A DNA stretch of 64,000 nucleotides. Source: Salibacterium salarium. GTDB taxonomy: Bacteria; Bacillota; Bacilli; Bacillales; Marinococcaceae. Below the pieces are notes generated by a model. The model searched no databases. It worked only from the letters and a program-made list of their open reading frames with translations, and was not told the origin of the DNA. This document shows, one piece after another, positions 37,172-45,378 of the stretch. Made by a program: the position numbers and the translations under genes. How positions within the stretch are numbered: the first letter of the stretch is position 1; each line of letters begins with the position of its first letter. The stretch spans positions 310,001 through 374,000 of the forward strand of contig NZ_JAUSUM010000002.1 in assembly GCF_030813635.1 (NCBI RefSeq). Reading direction: 5' to 3'.

Positions 37172-37188
37172 AGAAGGAGGCGAATGAA

Positions 37189-37533
37189 ATGCAAGAACTT
37201 ATTCGTGAAATAACGAAAGATCAGCTGAAAACGGATCTTCCTAGTTTCCGTGCCGGGGACACTGTCCGCGTACACGTGAAAGTTGTGGAAGGCTCACGCG
37301 AACGTATTCAGGTGTTCCAAGGTGTCGTTATTAAACGTCGCGGAGGCGGAATTAGTGAAACATTTACTGTACGTAAGGTATCTTATGGTATCGGCGTAGA
37401 ACGTACATTTCCGGTACACTCCCCGCGCGTTGATAAGATTGAAGTGAAGCGTCGCGGTAGAGTACGTCAAGCAAGACTTTACTACTTGCGTAACCTACGT
37501 GGAAAAGCTGCTCGAATCAAAGAAATTCGATAA
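37189..37533 (+). CDS. rplS: 50S ribosomal protein L19
   Basis: A 114-residue L19 with [20 protein letters not shown] and [20 protein letters not shown]. The frame is open back to 37075 but AGAAGGAGG (37172-37180) and homology fix the start at ATG 37189. An out-of-frame ATG at 37184 lies between. A strong terminator follows. Confidence 0.96.
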   Translation: MQELIREITKDQLKTDLPSFRAGDTVRVHVKVVEGSRERIQVFQGVVIKRRGGGISETFTVRKVSYGIGVERTFPVHSPRVDKIEVKRRGRVRQARLYYLRNLRGKAARIKEIR

Positions 37534-37545
37534 GATGAAAAAATC

Positions 37546-37581
37546 GACTGTGACGGTGACAAACCGTCGCAGTCTTTTTTT
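37546..37581 (+). terminator. Rho-independent terminator after rplS
   Basis: GACTGTGACGGT (37546-37557) pairs with ACCGTCGCAGTC (37563-37574) through 12 pairs including one G-U, a 5-nt loop, followed by seven T residues. Confidence 0.92.
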
Positions 37582-37621
37582 GGCTTTCGCTTTCTTGTGG
37601 ATGAAGACACGTTAGTATCTT

Positions 37622-37630
37622 TGTTATAAT
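37622..37630 (+). promoter_or_regulatory. Extended -10 promoter before rbgA
   Basis: TGTTATAAT at 37622-37630: perfect -10 with an upstream TG. No good -35. About 39 nt before the small ORF and 104 nt before rbgA. Confidence 0.65.
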
Positions 37631-37668
37631 GATACATAGAAAGTACATTGCTAAAGCTTTAGGAGAGA

Positions 37669-37734
37669 ATGTTTGACATGCCTAATGATGATGGTCATGT
37701 CAGCTTTTTGTATAAACAGGAAGGAGAACAGTAA
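37669..37734 (+). CDS. Possible 21-codon leader ORF coupled to rbgA
   Basis: ATG 37669 (or 37678) opens a 21- (or 18-) codon frame beginning MFDMPNDDGHVSF that ends in TAA sharing a base with the rbgA ATG. AGGAGAG at 37661-37667 is well spaced for ATG 37678. A 7-bp inverted repeat, TGACATG/CATGTCA (37674-37702), lies inside it. The peptide is not recognised; it may be a leader peptide or a chance frame, as rbgA also has its own AAGGAGA site. Confidence 0.35.
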   Translation: MFDMPNDDGHVSFLYKQEGEQ

Positions 37735-38621
37735 TGAGTATTCAATGGTACCCGGGTCACATGGAAAAAGCCAGACGCCAAGTTACAGAAGAGTTAAAAA
37801 GGGTAGATATGGTGATTGAACTTGCGGATGCAAGAGTACCATTATCATCTAGAAATCCAATGCTTGATTCTCTTTTGCAAAATAAACCTCGGTTACTCGT
37901 TTTGACGAAAAGTGACATGGCTGACCAACATGTCACTGATCAATGGCTGCAATATTTTAAAGAGGAAGGAACAGAAGCAATAGCCTTGAATGCGTTGCAA
38001 AATAAAGGGGCGAAACCTATTATTGAAAAATCAAAAAAGGTCACCGCTCCTATTTTTGAGAAAATGAAACGTAAAGGCATTCGGCCGCGTGCGATTCGGG
38101 CAATGATTATAGGAATTCCCAATGTAGGAAAGTCAACCGTGATTAATCGACTTGTTGGCAAAAATACTGCTAAAACCGGTGATAAACCTGGAATTACAAA
38201 GTCACAGCAATGGCTGAAAGTAGGTCGTGATATGGAATTGCTGGACACACCGGGTATTTTGTGGCCAAAATTTGAAAATCAACTTGTCGGATACAGACTG
38301 GCAGCGACAGGAGCCATTAAAGATGATTTGTTGGATTTTGAAGATATCGCAATGTTTACAGTAAGGTTATTAAAATCGAGATACCCATTGGCCCTAAAAG
38401 AGAGATATAATCTCGAACAATTTCCAGAAGAAAATAGAGAGTTGTTTGAGCAAATTGGTCAAAAACGTGGATTGCTACAAGCTGGCGGTAATATTGATGA
38501 GGAAAAATGTGCTGAAATCATTTTAAGGGATGTGCGAGGGCAAAAGCTAGGAAGAATCTCGTTTGAAACGCCTGAGGATTGGTATAATCTAGACGAAGAT
38601 GAAAATACCCCTGTTAAATAA
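37734..38621 (+). CDS. rbgA: Ribosome biogenesis GTPase RbgA
   Basis: A 295-residue circularly permuted GTPase (YlqF) required for late 50S assembly. It begins MSIQWYPGHMEKARRQV, with G4 TKSD near 62, P-loop GIPNVGKSTVINRL near 128-141 and G3 DTPG near 175, then a helical C-terminal domain. The His in the PGHM motif acts in place of a catalytic Gln. ATG follows AGGAAGGAGAACAGTA. Confidence 0.96.
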   Translation: MSIQWYPGHMEKARRQVTEELKRVDMVIELADARVPLSSRNPMLDSLLQNKPRLLVLTKSDMADQHVTDQWLQYFKEEGTEAIALNALQNKGAKPIIEKSKKVTAPIFEKMKRKGIRPRAIRAMIIGIPNVGKSTVINRLVGKNTAKTGDKPGITKSQQWLKVGRDMELLDTPGILWPKFENQLVGYRLAATGAIKDDLLDFEDIAMFTVRLLKSRYPLALKERYNLEQFPEENRELFEQIGQKRGLLQAGGNIDEEKCAEIILRDVRGQKLGRISFETPEDWYNLDEDENTPVK

Positions 38622-38669
38622 CTTGAAACATCCGATATTATAAAAAACAAACAAGGAAGAATGTGAACA

Positions 38670-39434
38670 ATGAAAAACGATACGATAGCAGTGATCAAAC
38701 AACGTCTATTTGATGAAAATCCCGACGAAAACTGGATAGCAGATTTAAGACTTGACGAACGTAAAGGAGTTCAAAATCTACTTTCTCAATATGACAAACA
38801 AATGCAGTACAACGCTCAACTCGAGAAAGCTTTTCTAGCATCCTTGGAATATGAAAAACAGTGGGAGGCTGAAGGCTACGAGTTCATTGCTGGTGTCGAT
38901 GAAGTAGGACGAGGACCTCTTGCTGGGCCTGTAACAGCTGCAGCAGCAATATTACCAAAGGATTGTTCTTTTCCTGGCTTGACTGATTCTAAAAAACTAA
39001 AAGAAGAAAAAAGAAACCATTTTCATACCATATTAACTGAACAAGCTCTTGCTTATAAGGTCGTTCATATTATGGCAGATGAAATAGATAAGATTAATAT
39101 TTATGAAGCCTCAAAATTGGCAATGCAACAGGCAGTGGAAGGATTGGGAGTGCAGGCTGATGCCTTATTGATTGATGCCATGTCGCTTCCATTGCCACTA
39201 CGACAATTGTCTCTAACGAAAGGTGATGAAAAAAGTGCATCGATTGCTGCCGCTTCTGTGTTGGCAAAGGTAGAACGTGATCAATACATGAAACGCTTAG
39301 CAGATGAATATCCAGAATATGGTTTCGAAAAGAATATGGGCTACGGAACAAAAGTACATTTAGAAGCATTAGAACGTCTTGGTCCGACTCCTATACATCG
39401 ACGGAGCTTTTCCCCAGTTCAAAACTGTTTGTAA
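38670..39434 (+). CDS. rnhB: Ribonuclease HII
   Basis: Removes ribonucleotides from DNA-RNA hybrids. The catalytic core has AGVDEVGRGPLAGPV (about 74-88, the two acidic residues Asp-Glu), LTDSKKL and LLIDAMSLP, with KVERDQYM later. The N-terminal extension of about 70 residues is typical of Bacillus RnhB. 254 residues; ATG 38670 with AAGGAAGA upstream. Confidence 0.95.
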   Translation: MKNDTIAVIKQRLFDENPDENWIADLRLDERKGVQNLLSQYDKQMQYNAQLEKAFLASLEYEKQWEAEGYEFIAGVDEVGRGPLAGPVTAAAAILPKDCSFPGLTDSKKLKEEKRNHFHTILTEQALAYKVVHIMADEIDKINIYEASKLAMQQAVEGLGVQADALLIDAMSLPLPLRQLSLTKGDEKSASIAAASVLAKVERDQYMKRLADEYPEYGFEKNMGYGTKVHLEALERLGPTPIHRRSFSPVQNCL

Positions 39435-39468
39435 TACATAAAGGTAATGGAGCAAGGGAGGTGATGAT

Positions 39469-41307
39469 ATGGATCAATTAGGATTTCAAACGGCATCTTC
39501 GGTTGCACGAACACAAAGTAAAAACGCACTTACCCTTCAAAAAGGACAGGTATTTGAAGGTAAAATCATAAAGTTTTTCCCGAATAATACAGCAGCGTTG
39601 CGCCTTGGATCGATGAATGTGACAGCTCGTCTTGAAGCGCCTCTCAGTGCGGGAGAGAAGTATTTCTTTCAGGTGCAGCAAAATGATGGAATTCCTCGTC
39701 TGCAAGTGTTGCAGGCTGATCAGGCTGCCTTAAAAAGTGGTTCTGCAGATCAAGCAGAGACAGCGAAAGTGCTACAAGCATTAGGAGTAGTGAATAATAA
39801 AAATAATCAAGCGATGCTTGGAATGTTTCAATCGGAACAATTGCCCTTCTCCAAAGACATGGTTCAAAAAGGTGCTACCATATTACAACAGGCAAACGCC
39901 ATGAATGGAGCAGGCGCTAGACTTCTTGCAACGATGAATCAAGCAGGATTACCGATGACATTGCAAACGTTCCAAAGTCTGTTTCAGGTTGAACACGGTG
40001 CTTCCTTATCAACGCAGCTACAAAATCTAGAAGCACAGTTACAATCGGGAAATGCGAAAACAATGAGTCAAGCAGAAACTAGTGCTGTTGCAAATCTTAA
40101 TCAAAAGCTTTCTCAAACGATGGCAATGACGAATATAGAATCGCTTTCAAAAACAGACGCAGGCAACAAACTTGTTCAGTTAATGCAAATGTCACAGTCC
40201 GCCCACGCACCACAGTCCGTCAAAGAAGGTGCTATGACTTTACTGCAGAAAACAGGACTTGTTTCAGAAAACTTTGGTTCTGCTCCATGGCTTAGTTCGT
40301 TTAAAGAAGCACTAATGCAGCCAGAAAATCGTGCCATCCTTCAAAACTTATGGCCTCAGACGTTTTCAGCTCAAAATGGGATGTCTATTGCTGATATGGA
40401 ACCGCTAGAAGTTTTCCGAACCGTTATGAATAGATTAACATTAGCTGAAGGAGAGGCAGGACGTCAACAACTTCAACAATTGTTGACGCTATTTCAACAT
40501 GCAGACGGACAATCTAAACAAGTAGATCTTTCATCTTCTGCGCTTCGTCAAGCAATGCAGATGATACAATCGAATGAAGGAGCAAATGTGACGACGGCTC
40601 AAGAAAGACAGACCTTAACGGTTTTGTATCAGGGTACTTTTACTAATGAGTCAGCAAACGCCGGCGGAATGTCAACGATAGCTAACCAGTTATCTAAGCT
40701 TATGCAGCAGATAGGCATGCAGCACGAGGCAAGTATCGCTCAACAATCCACTACTTCCAATCAGCAAACATCGCTTCTTTCTGAATCAGCCCAAGAACCG
40801 TTAAAACAGACGTTAATGCAGTACATGAATCAACTCCCTACTTCCGTTCAGGATACGGCTGAAACATTGTTGCACCGTATTACTGGTCAACAGCTTTTAG
40901 CACAAGAGCAGCAAGGTCCATTGCAACAGACGGCCATTCAAGTTCCTTTGGCGTTAGGCAATTATCATACGGATTTAACGGTTCAATGGGAGGGTCGAAG
41001 CCAAGAAGATGGTTCCTTACATCCTGATCACTGCCGCATCCTATTTTACTTGGAGATGGAAAACTTAGGAGAGACTGTAGCTGATGTTCAAATTCAAAAT
41101 CGATTAGTCACAGTAAATATATTTAATGAAAAAGAAAAACCTGATATGATGGTGGAATTGCTTCAGCCTTTTCTTAAAGAAAAATTGGCCGAACAAAATT
41201 ACTCATTGAGCTCTATTAACTGGAAAAATACAGAAGATGAAACAAAGCATTACAAAAGCGTGTATGAATCCTACAGTGGTTTTGAAGGAGTGGATGTTAG
41301 AATATGA
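39469..41307 (+). CDS. ylqG: YlqG-like protein with FliK-like C-terminal region
   Basis: A 612-residue Gln- and Met-rich protein. The first 60 residues (LQKGQVFEGKIIKFFPNNTA) resemble an OB-like beta barrel; the long middle is low in complexity and mostly helical; the last 110 residues (ALGNYHTDLTVQWEGR onwards) resemble the C-terminal domain of the flagellar hook-length protein FliK. The next gene encodes an FlhB-like protein, so this pair looks like an export-gate accessory pair, as B. subtilis ylqG-ylqH. No experiment on function is known to me. ATG 39469 follows AGGGAGGTGA. Confidence 0.8.
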   Translation: MDQLGFQTASSVARTQSKNALTLQKGQVFEGKIIKFFPNNTAALRLGSMNVTARLEAPLSAGEKYFFQVQQNDGIPRLQVLQADQAALKSGSADQAETAKVLQALGVVNNKNNQAMLGMFQSEQLPFSKDMVQKGATILQQANAMNGAGARLLATMNQAGLPMTLQTFQSLFQVEHGASLSTQLQNLEAQLQSGNAKTMSQAETSAVANLNQKLSQTMAMTNIESLSKTDAGNKLVQLMQMSQSAHAPQSVKEGAMTLLQKTGLVSENFGSAPWLSSFKEALMQPENRAILQNLWPQTFSAQNGMSIADMEPLEVFRTVMNRLTLAEGEAGRQQLQQLLTLFQHADGQSKQVDLSSSALRQAMQMIQSNEGANVTTAQERQTLTVLYQGTFTNESANAGGMSTIANQLSKLMQQIGMQHEASIAQQSTTSNQQTSLLSESAQEPLKQTLMQYMNQLPTSVQDTAETLLHRITGQQLLAQEQQGPLQQTAIQVPLALGNYHTDLTVQWEGRSQEDGSLHPDHCRILFYLEMENLGETVADVQIQNRLVTVNIFNEKEKPDMMVELLQPFLKEKLAEQNYSLSSINWKNTEDETKHYKSVYESYSGFEGVDVRI

Positions 41308-41579
41308 GTCATAACAAGTCGGATCGTAAATCTGCTGTTGCACTGGGATATCAAGCTCAATCTCAAAACGCTCCAAACGTGAAAGCCAAAGGAAAAGGTT
41401 ATGTCGCAGAAGAAATTATACAACGCGCTAAACAAAATAATGTACCGATTCAAGAAGATCCATCTTTGGTAGAACTTTTATCTCAATTAGAAATTAATCA
41501 AAATATACCGCCGGATTTGTACGAAGTAGTAGCAGAAGTATTCGCCTTTTTATATCGTATCGATCAACACTCGCAATAA
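41304..41579 (+). CDS. ylqH: FlhB-like C-terminal-domain protein YlqH
   Basis: A 91-residue stand-alone homologue of the cytoplasmic domain of FlhB/YscU export switch proteins: AVALGYQAQSQNAPNVKAKG is followed by KGYVAEEIIQRAKQNNVPI and LYEVVAEVFAFLYRI. The NPTH autocleavage motif of true FlhB is absent. The ATG overlaps the ylqG stop (ATGA), so the two are translated together. Confidence 0.88.
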   Translation: MSHNKSDRKSAVALGYQAQSQNAPNVKAKGKGYVAEEIIQRAKQNNVPIQEDPSLVELLSQLEINQNIPPDLYEVVAEVFAFLYRIDQHSQ

Positions 41580-41625
41580 AAGGTGAAACGGTTGGGCATA
41601 GTAAAAACTAAAAAGGAGACTACCT

Positions 41626-41790
41626 ATGTCGAATCATAAATATATTCATTCAAGAAAGCAAAACCAATATAAAGAAGAAGCAGGACATGAACTAGGTTTT
41701 TTTAGGGACTTATCTGAAATTAAAGCGTTGGCCTCTTTAAAAGTAGTATGGGAAAACGTTAAAAAACAAAAAAGGAAGAAACGTTCATAA
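41626..41790 (+). CDS. 54-codon small protein, unknown
   Basis: ATG 41626, 5 nt after AAAAGGAGACT, opens a 54-codon frame beginning MSNHKYIHSRKQNQYKEE and ending in a basic tail KKQKRKKRS. The middle contains FFRDLSEIKALASLKVVW. It lies between ylqH and the terminator at 41815, so it fits the end of the rnhB-ylqG-ylqH unit. Predicted pI is high; no membrane segment. I recognise no family. Ribosome binding site and a following terminator support a real gene. Confidence 0.6.
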   Translation: MSNHKYIHSRKQNQYKEEAGHELGFFRDLSEIKALASLKVVWENVKKQKRKKRS

Positions 41791-41814
41791 ATTTGTCGGA
41801 CATAATAATTATCC

Positions 41815-41846
41815 TCTCCAGTCCCAGTAGACTGGGGATTTTTTTT
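41815..41846 (+). terminator. Rho-independent terminator
   Basis: A stem around CCAGTC (41818-41823) and GACTGG (41830-41835), extended outward by further pairs, followed by eight T residues. It closes the rbgA-to-small-gene unit before sucC. Confidence 0.85.
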
Positions 41847-41896
41847 AGAGTTTATTGTCTGATGAAAAAAGAAATAAAGAAACTTTTGACGAATTG

Positions 41897-41925
41897 TTGA
41901 ATTTCTCTGTTTTTTTTTATACGAT
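41897..41925 (+). promoter_or_regulatory. Candidate promoter of sucCD
   Basis: TTGAAT (41897-41902), a 17-nt T-rich spacer and TACGAT (41920-41925). Confidence 0.6.
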
Positions 41926-41930
41926 AATTA

Positions 41931-42043
41931 GTGTGTGCGAAACAATGGTCGCAGTTTAAAGCCTAAGCTTGGCACCCGATCCTTGCCCGAGGGCATAGCC
42001 TGAAAGGGTATTCGTATCGAATCGTTAGGAGGATGGAGAGAAC
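41931..42043 (+). promoter_or_regulatory. Long, structured sucC leader
   Basis: About 110 nt from the promoter to sucC. It is GC-richer than neighbouring gaps and holds several short pairings: TGCC/GGCA around 41984-41993, GGC/GCC nearby, and ATTCG/CGAAT (about 42011-42023) just before the TTAGGAGGATGG site. I recognise no known riboswitch. Confidence 0.4.
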
Positions 42044-43204
42044 ATGAATATTCATGAGTATCAAGGAAAAGAGCTCCTTAGACAATACGGTGTTGCCGTA
42101 CCAAACGGAAAAGTCGCCTTTTCTGTCGAGGAAGCTGTCGAAGCTGCAAAAGAACTAGGGTCTGACGTCAGTGTTGTCAAAGCCCAAATCCATGCGGGCG
42201 GCCGTGGAAAAGCAGGCGGTGTTAAAATCGCCAAAACGGAGGACGAGGTGCGTACATATGCCGATGAGATTTTGGGTAAAACACTTGTTACGCATCAAAC
42301 AGGTTCAGAAGGTAAAGAAGTAAAGCGATTACTTATTGAAGAAGGCTCCGATATTCAAAGTGAATATTATATCGGTCTCGTACTCGATCGAGCTACATCA
42401 AGAATAGTGATGATGGGTTCGGAAGAAGGAGGTACGGAGATTGAGCAGGTAGCCGAAGAAACTCCTGAGAAGATTTTCAGAGAATATATCGATCCTGCGG
42501 TTGGTATGCAAGCATATCAAGCTCGCCGTCTAGCTTTTAATATTAATATTCCAAAAAAGCTTGTCGGACAAGCTGCTAAGTTTATGCTCGGTCTTTATAA
42601 AGTTTTCATTGAGAAGGACTGCTCTGTTGCAGAAATCAACCCGCTTGTCACAACTGGTGACGGGAGTGTTATGGCACTAGATGCCAAATTGAATTTTGAT
42701 TCTAACGCACTTTACCGTCAAAAAGACGTATTGGACTTCCGAGATTTAGATGAAGAAGATCCAAAAGAAATTGAAGCGTCAAAATTTGATTTAAGTTACA
42801 TTGCGCTTGATGGCAATATCGGCTGCATGGTAAATGGGGCTGGTCTTGCGATGTCAACCATGGACATCATTAAGCATTATAATGGTGATCCGGCCAACTT
42901 CCTTGATGTTGGCGGTGGTGCAACTGCTGAAAAAGTGACGGAAGCCTTTAAAATCATCTTAGAAGATGATCAGGTAAAAGGCATTTACGTTAATATTTTT
43001 GGTGGGATAATGAAGTGTGATGTTATCGCAGAAGGTGTCGTTGAAGCGACAAAACAAATAGGACTTGAAATTCCGCTCGTCGTACGTCTGGAAGGAACAA
43101 ACGTTGAAACTGGGAAGAAGATTCTTGAAGAGTCAGGGTTAAATATAACTGCCGCTGATTCAATGGCAGACGGGGCGCAAAAAATTGTATCTCAAGTGAA
43201 ATAG
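42044..43204 (+). CDS. sucC: Succinyl-CoA synthetase beta subunit (ADP-forming)
   Basis: With SucD converts succinyl-CoA, ADP and phosphate to succinate, ATP and CoA in the citric acid cycle. The ATP-grasp N-terminus reads [17 protein letters not shown], with [16 protein letters not shown]; the C-terminal CoA-ligase domain has [15 protein letters not shown]. 386 residues, normal. It is 18 nt from sucD. Confidence 0.97.
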   Translation: MNIHEYQGKELLRQYGVAVPNGKVAFSVEEAVEAAKELGSDVSVVKAQIHAGGRGKAGGVKIAKTEDEVRTYADEILGKTLVTHQTGSEGKEVKRLLIEEGSDIQSEYYIGLVLDRATSRIVMMGSEEGGTEIEQVAEETPEKIFREYIDPAVGMQAYQARRLAFNINIPKKLVGQAAKFMLGLYKVFIEKDCSVAEINPLVTTGDGSVMALDAKLNFDSNALYRQKDVLDFRDLDEEDPKEIEASKFDLSYIALDGNIGCMVNGAGLAMSTMDIIKHYNGDPANFLDVGGGATAEKVTEAFKIILEDDQVKGIYVNIFGGIMKCDVIAEGVVEATKQIGLEIPLVVRLEGTNVETGKKILEESGLNITAADSMADGAQKIVSQVK

Positions 43205-43222
43205 AAAGGCGGGACGAAGACA

Positions 43223-44134
43223 ATGAGCATCTTTATAAATAAAGATACCAAGGTGATTGTACAGGGGATCACCGGTTCTACTGGTTTATTCCATACTCAG
43301 CAAGCCGTGCAGTACGGCACTCAAATTGTCGGAGGCGTAACGCCTGGTAAAGGCGGCACGGAAATAGAAGGTATTCCTGTATTTGATACGATTGCAGATG
43401 CTGTAAAAGAAACGGGTGCTAATGCTACTGTAATTTATGTTCCGCCCGCTTTCGCAGCAGACGCTATTATGGAAGCAGTAGATGAAGAAATGGATCTTGC
43501 AATCTGCATTACTGAAGGTATTCCTGTCATTGACATGCTTAAAGTAAGACGTTTTATGGAAGGCAAAAAGACTCGTTTAATCGGGCCGAATTGCCCTGGT
43601 GTTATTACACCAGAAGAATGCAAAATCGGGATTATGCCTGGTTATATTCATAAAAAAGGACACGTTGGTGTTGTTTCAAGGTCCGGTACGCTCACATATG
43701 AAGCCGTACACCAGCTTTCCACAAACGGAGTTGGACAATCAACGGCTGTTGGAATTGGTGGAGATCCTGTCAATGGAACGAACTTTATTGACGTACTAAA
43801 AGCTTTTAATGAAGATGACGACACTGAAGCAGTTATCATGATTGGTGAAATTGGTGGAACTGCTGAAGAAGAAGCAGCAGAGTGGATTAAGCAAAATATG
43901 AGTAAGCCGGTCGTTGGTTTTATCGGCGGTCGTACAGCACCTCCAGGAAAAAGAATGGGACATGCTGGTGCGATTATTTCCGGTGGAAAAGGTACTGCTG
44001 ACGAAAAAATTAAAACGCTTGAAAGTTGCGGTGTCAGCGTAGCAGACACTCCAGCTGATATTGGTGAAACTTTGATTTCATCTCTTAAAAAGAACAATCT
44101 TTTTGAAAAATGCTTGACGCACGATCCACAATAA
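43223..44134 (+). CDS. sucD: Succinyl-CoA synthetase alpha subunit
   Basis: The CoA-binding, phosphohistidine subunit. [15 protein letters not shown] is the CoA site, [10 protein letters not shown] follows, and the active-site His is in [17 protein letters not shown] (near 248). 303 residues. ATG 43223 behind AAAGGCGGGAC. A terminator follows. Confidence 0.97.
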   Translation: MSIFINKDTKVIVQGITGSTGLFHTQQAVQYGTQIVGGVTPGKGGTEIEGIPVFDTIADAVKETGANATVIYVPPAFAADAIMEAVDEEMDLAICITEGIPVIDMLKVRRFMEGKKTRLIGPNCPGVITPEECKIGIMPGYIHKKGHVGVVSRSGTLTYEAVHQLSTNGVGQSTAVGIGGDPVNGTNFIDVLKAFNEDDDTEAVIMIGEIGGTAEEEAAEWIKQNMSKPVVGFIGGRTAPPGKRMGHAGAIISGGKGTADEKIKTLESCGVSVADTPADIGETLISSLKKNNLFEKCLTHDPQ

Positions 44135-44144
44135 AAAATTGTTG

Positions 44145-44178
44145 AAAAAGGGCAGGCTTTAGAGGCCTGTCCTTTTTA
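44145..44178 (+). terminator. Terminator after sucD
   Basis: AAAAGGGCAGG (44146-44156) pairs with CCTGTCCTTTT (44166-44176), with one G-U pair, 9-nt loop and a T run. Confidence 0.88.
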
Positions 44179-44293
44179 TATTAAAAGTAGAAAGGAATGA
44201 AAGAATACGAATACGAAACGAATTCTTCATCTACATGAAGCCCCATTTCTTGGTTGGAAAAGGATTCAAGCTTTATATAAGGTAGACCCTACC

Positions 44294-45058
44294 TTGGAAC
44301 TACCCTATCATCTAAGCCCCGCTGAAATTGTCGAAACATTAAATATGTCTACAAATCAAGCTACTGCTTTATGTCGGTACTTGCGAACCACAACTTCCAC
44401 CTTTGAGACTTATACATCTCAGGGTATTCATATTTTAACCCCATTTCATGATTTCTATCCGTTACGTCTATCACAAATATATGACCCTCCGTGGGTATTG
44501 TACGTTAAAGGTAATCTAGAACTTCTTCATAAACCTTATACATTGGGAGTTGTTGGAACAAGAACACCGTCAATGTATGGAAGAGATGCACTCCAACGCT
44601 TATTGCCTCCGTTAATAAAACAGGGGGTCTCCATTATTAGTGGTATGGCTAAAGGAACAGATACGATTGCACACAGCCTTGCCATCAAGGAGAAAGGCAA
44701 TACCATTGCAGTACTTGGTGCTGGATTTCATCACATTTATCCCCGTGAAAATGAAGCATTGGCTCATCACTTATCAACCAGTCATTTACTCGTTACAGAA
44801 TATCCTCCAAATACCCCTCCTCGTAAATGGCAATTCCCAATGCGTAACAGAATTATCAGCGGTTTGTCTGATACTGTATTTGTTTCAGAAGCAGGAGAAC
44901 GAAGCGGTTCACTTATTACAGCTTATCAAGGTCTCGAACAAGGAAAGGAAGTCCGAGCCCTTCCAGGTTCTATATTTTCTTCTATGTCCAAAGGAACGAA
45001 TCAATTAATAAAAGAGGGGGCTGAACCGGTTGTCGCCCCTGAAGATTTGCTTCTGTAA
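44294..45058 (+). CDS. dprA: DNA processing protein DprA; start region abnormal
   Basis: DprA loads RecA on incoming single-stranded DNA during transformation. The Rossmann core is intact: GVVGTRTPSMYGRDAL, SGMAKGTDTIAHSLA, TIAVLGAGFHHIYPREN and SEAGERSGSLITA. The coordinates use TTG 44294 (254 residues), but the same frame continues upstream to 44201 with family-like sequence (RILHLHEAPFLGWKRIQALY) and no ATG, GTG or TTG. ATG 44197, directly after AAAGGA, is in another frame and stops after 13 codons; removing one A of 44200-44202 would join it to the gene for 286 residues, the usual size. So the gene is either frameshifted, affected by a sequence error, or N-terminally shortened. Confidence 0.85.
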   Translation: MELPYHLSPAEIVETLNMSTNQATALCRYLRTTTSTFETYTSQGIHILTPFHDFYPLRLSQIYDPPWVLYVKGNLELLHKPYTLGVVGTRTPSMYGRDALQRLLPPLIKQGVSIISGMAKGTDTIAHSLAIKEKGNTIAVLGAGFHHIYPRENEALAHHLSTSHLLVTEYPPNTPPRKWQFPMRNRIISGLSDTVFVSEAGERSGSLITAYQGLEQGKEVRALPGSIFSSMSKGTNQLIKEGAEPVVAPEDLLL

Positions 45059-45378
45059 GGTTGATTTTTGCAGGTAATAAAAGAGCGCAGGGAAGAGAAT
45101 ATTAAAGAAACATAGACATTTTGGGTAGACAGGGCACATAAACTGTGAAAAAATGATTGTGATTTGTTTCCCAAAAAATTGATATAGTTTGAACCTTTTA
45201 GCGGAGAATAAGCAAGCATGAAAAACAGGTATAATAAGTTGAACAATGAACAACGAAACAAATAAAATTTGACAAACCAATCAAAACTGGTTGATAATAT
45301 GAAAAATTAAAACTTGACCACAGTTAAAGACAGAAACCAATACATTACACAAAAAACAAGGGGGAGGAAACAAGAGAT
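45059..45378 (+). promoter_or_regulatory. dprA-topA intergenic region with topA promoter
   Basis: A 320-nt AT-rich gap. TTGACA (45269-45274), an 18-nt spacer and GATAAT (45293-45298) form the likely topA promoter; the spacer contains the inverted repeat AACCA/TGGTT. A TATAAT at 45230-45235 has no -35. No gene or terminator is evident; a 15-codon frame at about 45219 is too weak to call. Confidence 0.6.

Noticed and set aside
37075-37188. Longer L19 with 38 extra N-terminal residues
   Set aside because: That stretch is the promoter and leader; the start at 37189 has an ideal ribosome binding site and matches the family.
45059-45378. Small ORF (15 codons, about 45219) before topA
   Set aside because: Very short, weak ribosome binding site and not coupled to any gene.
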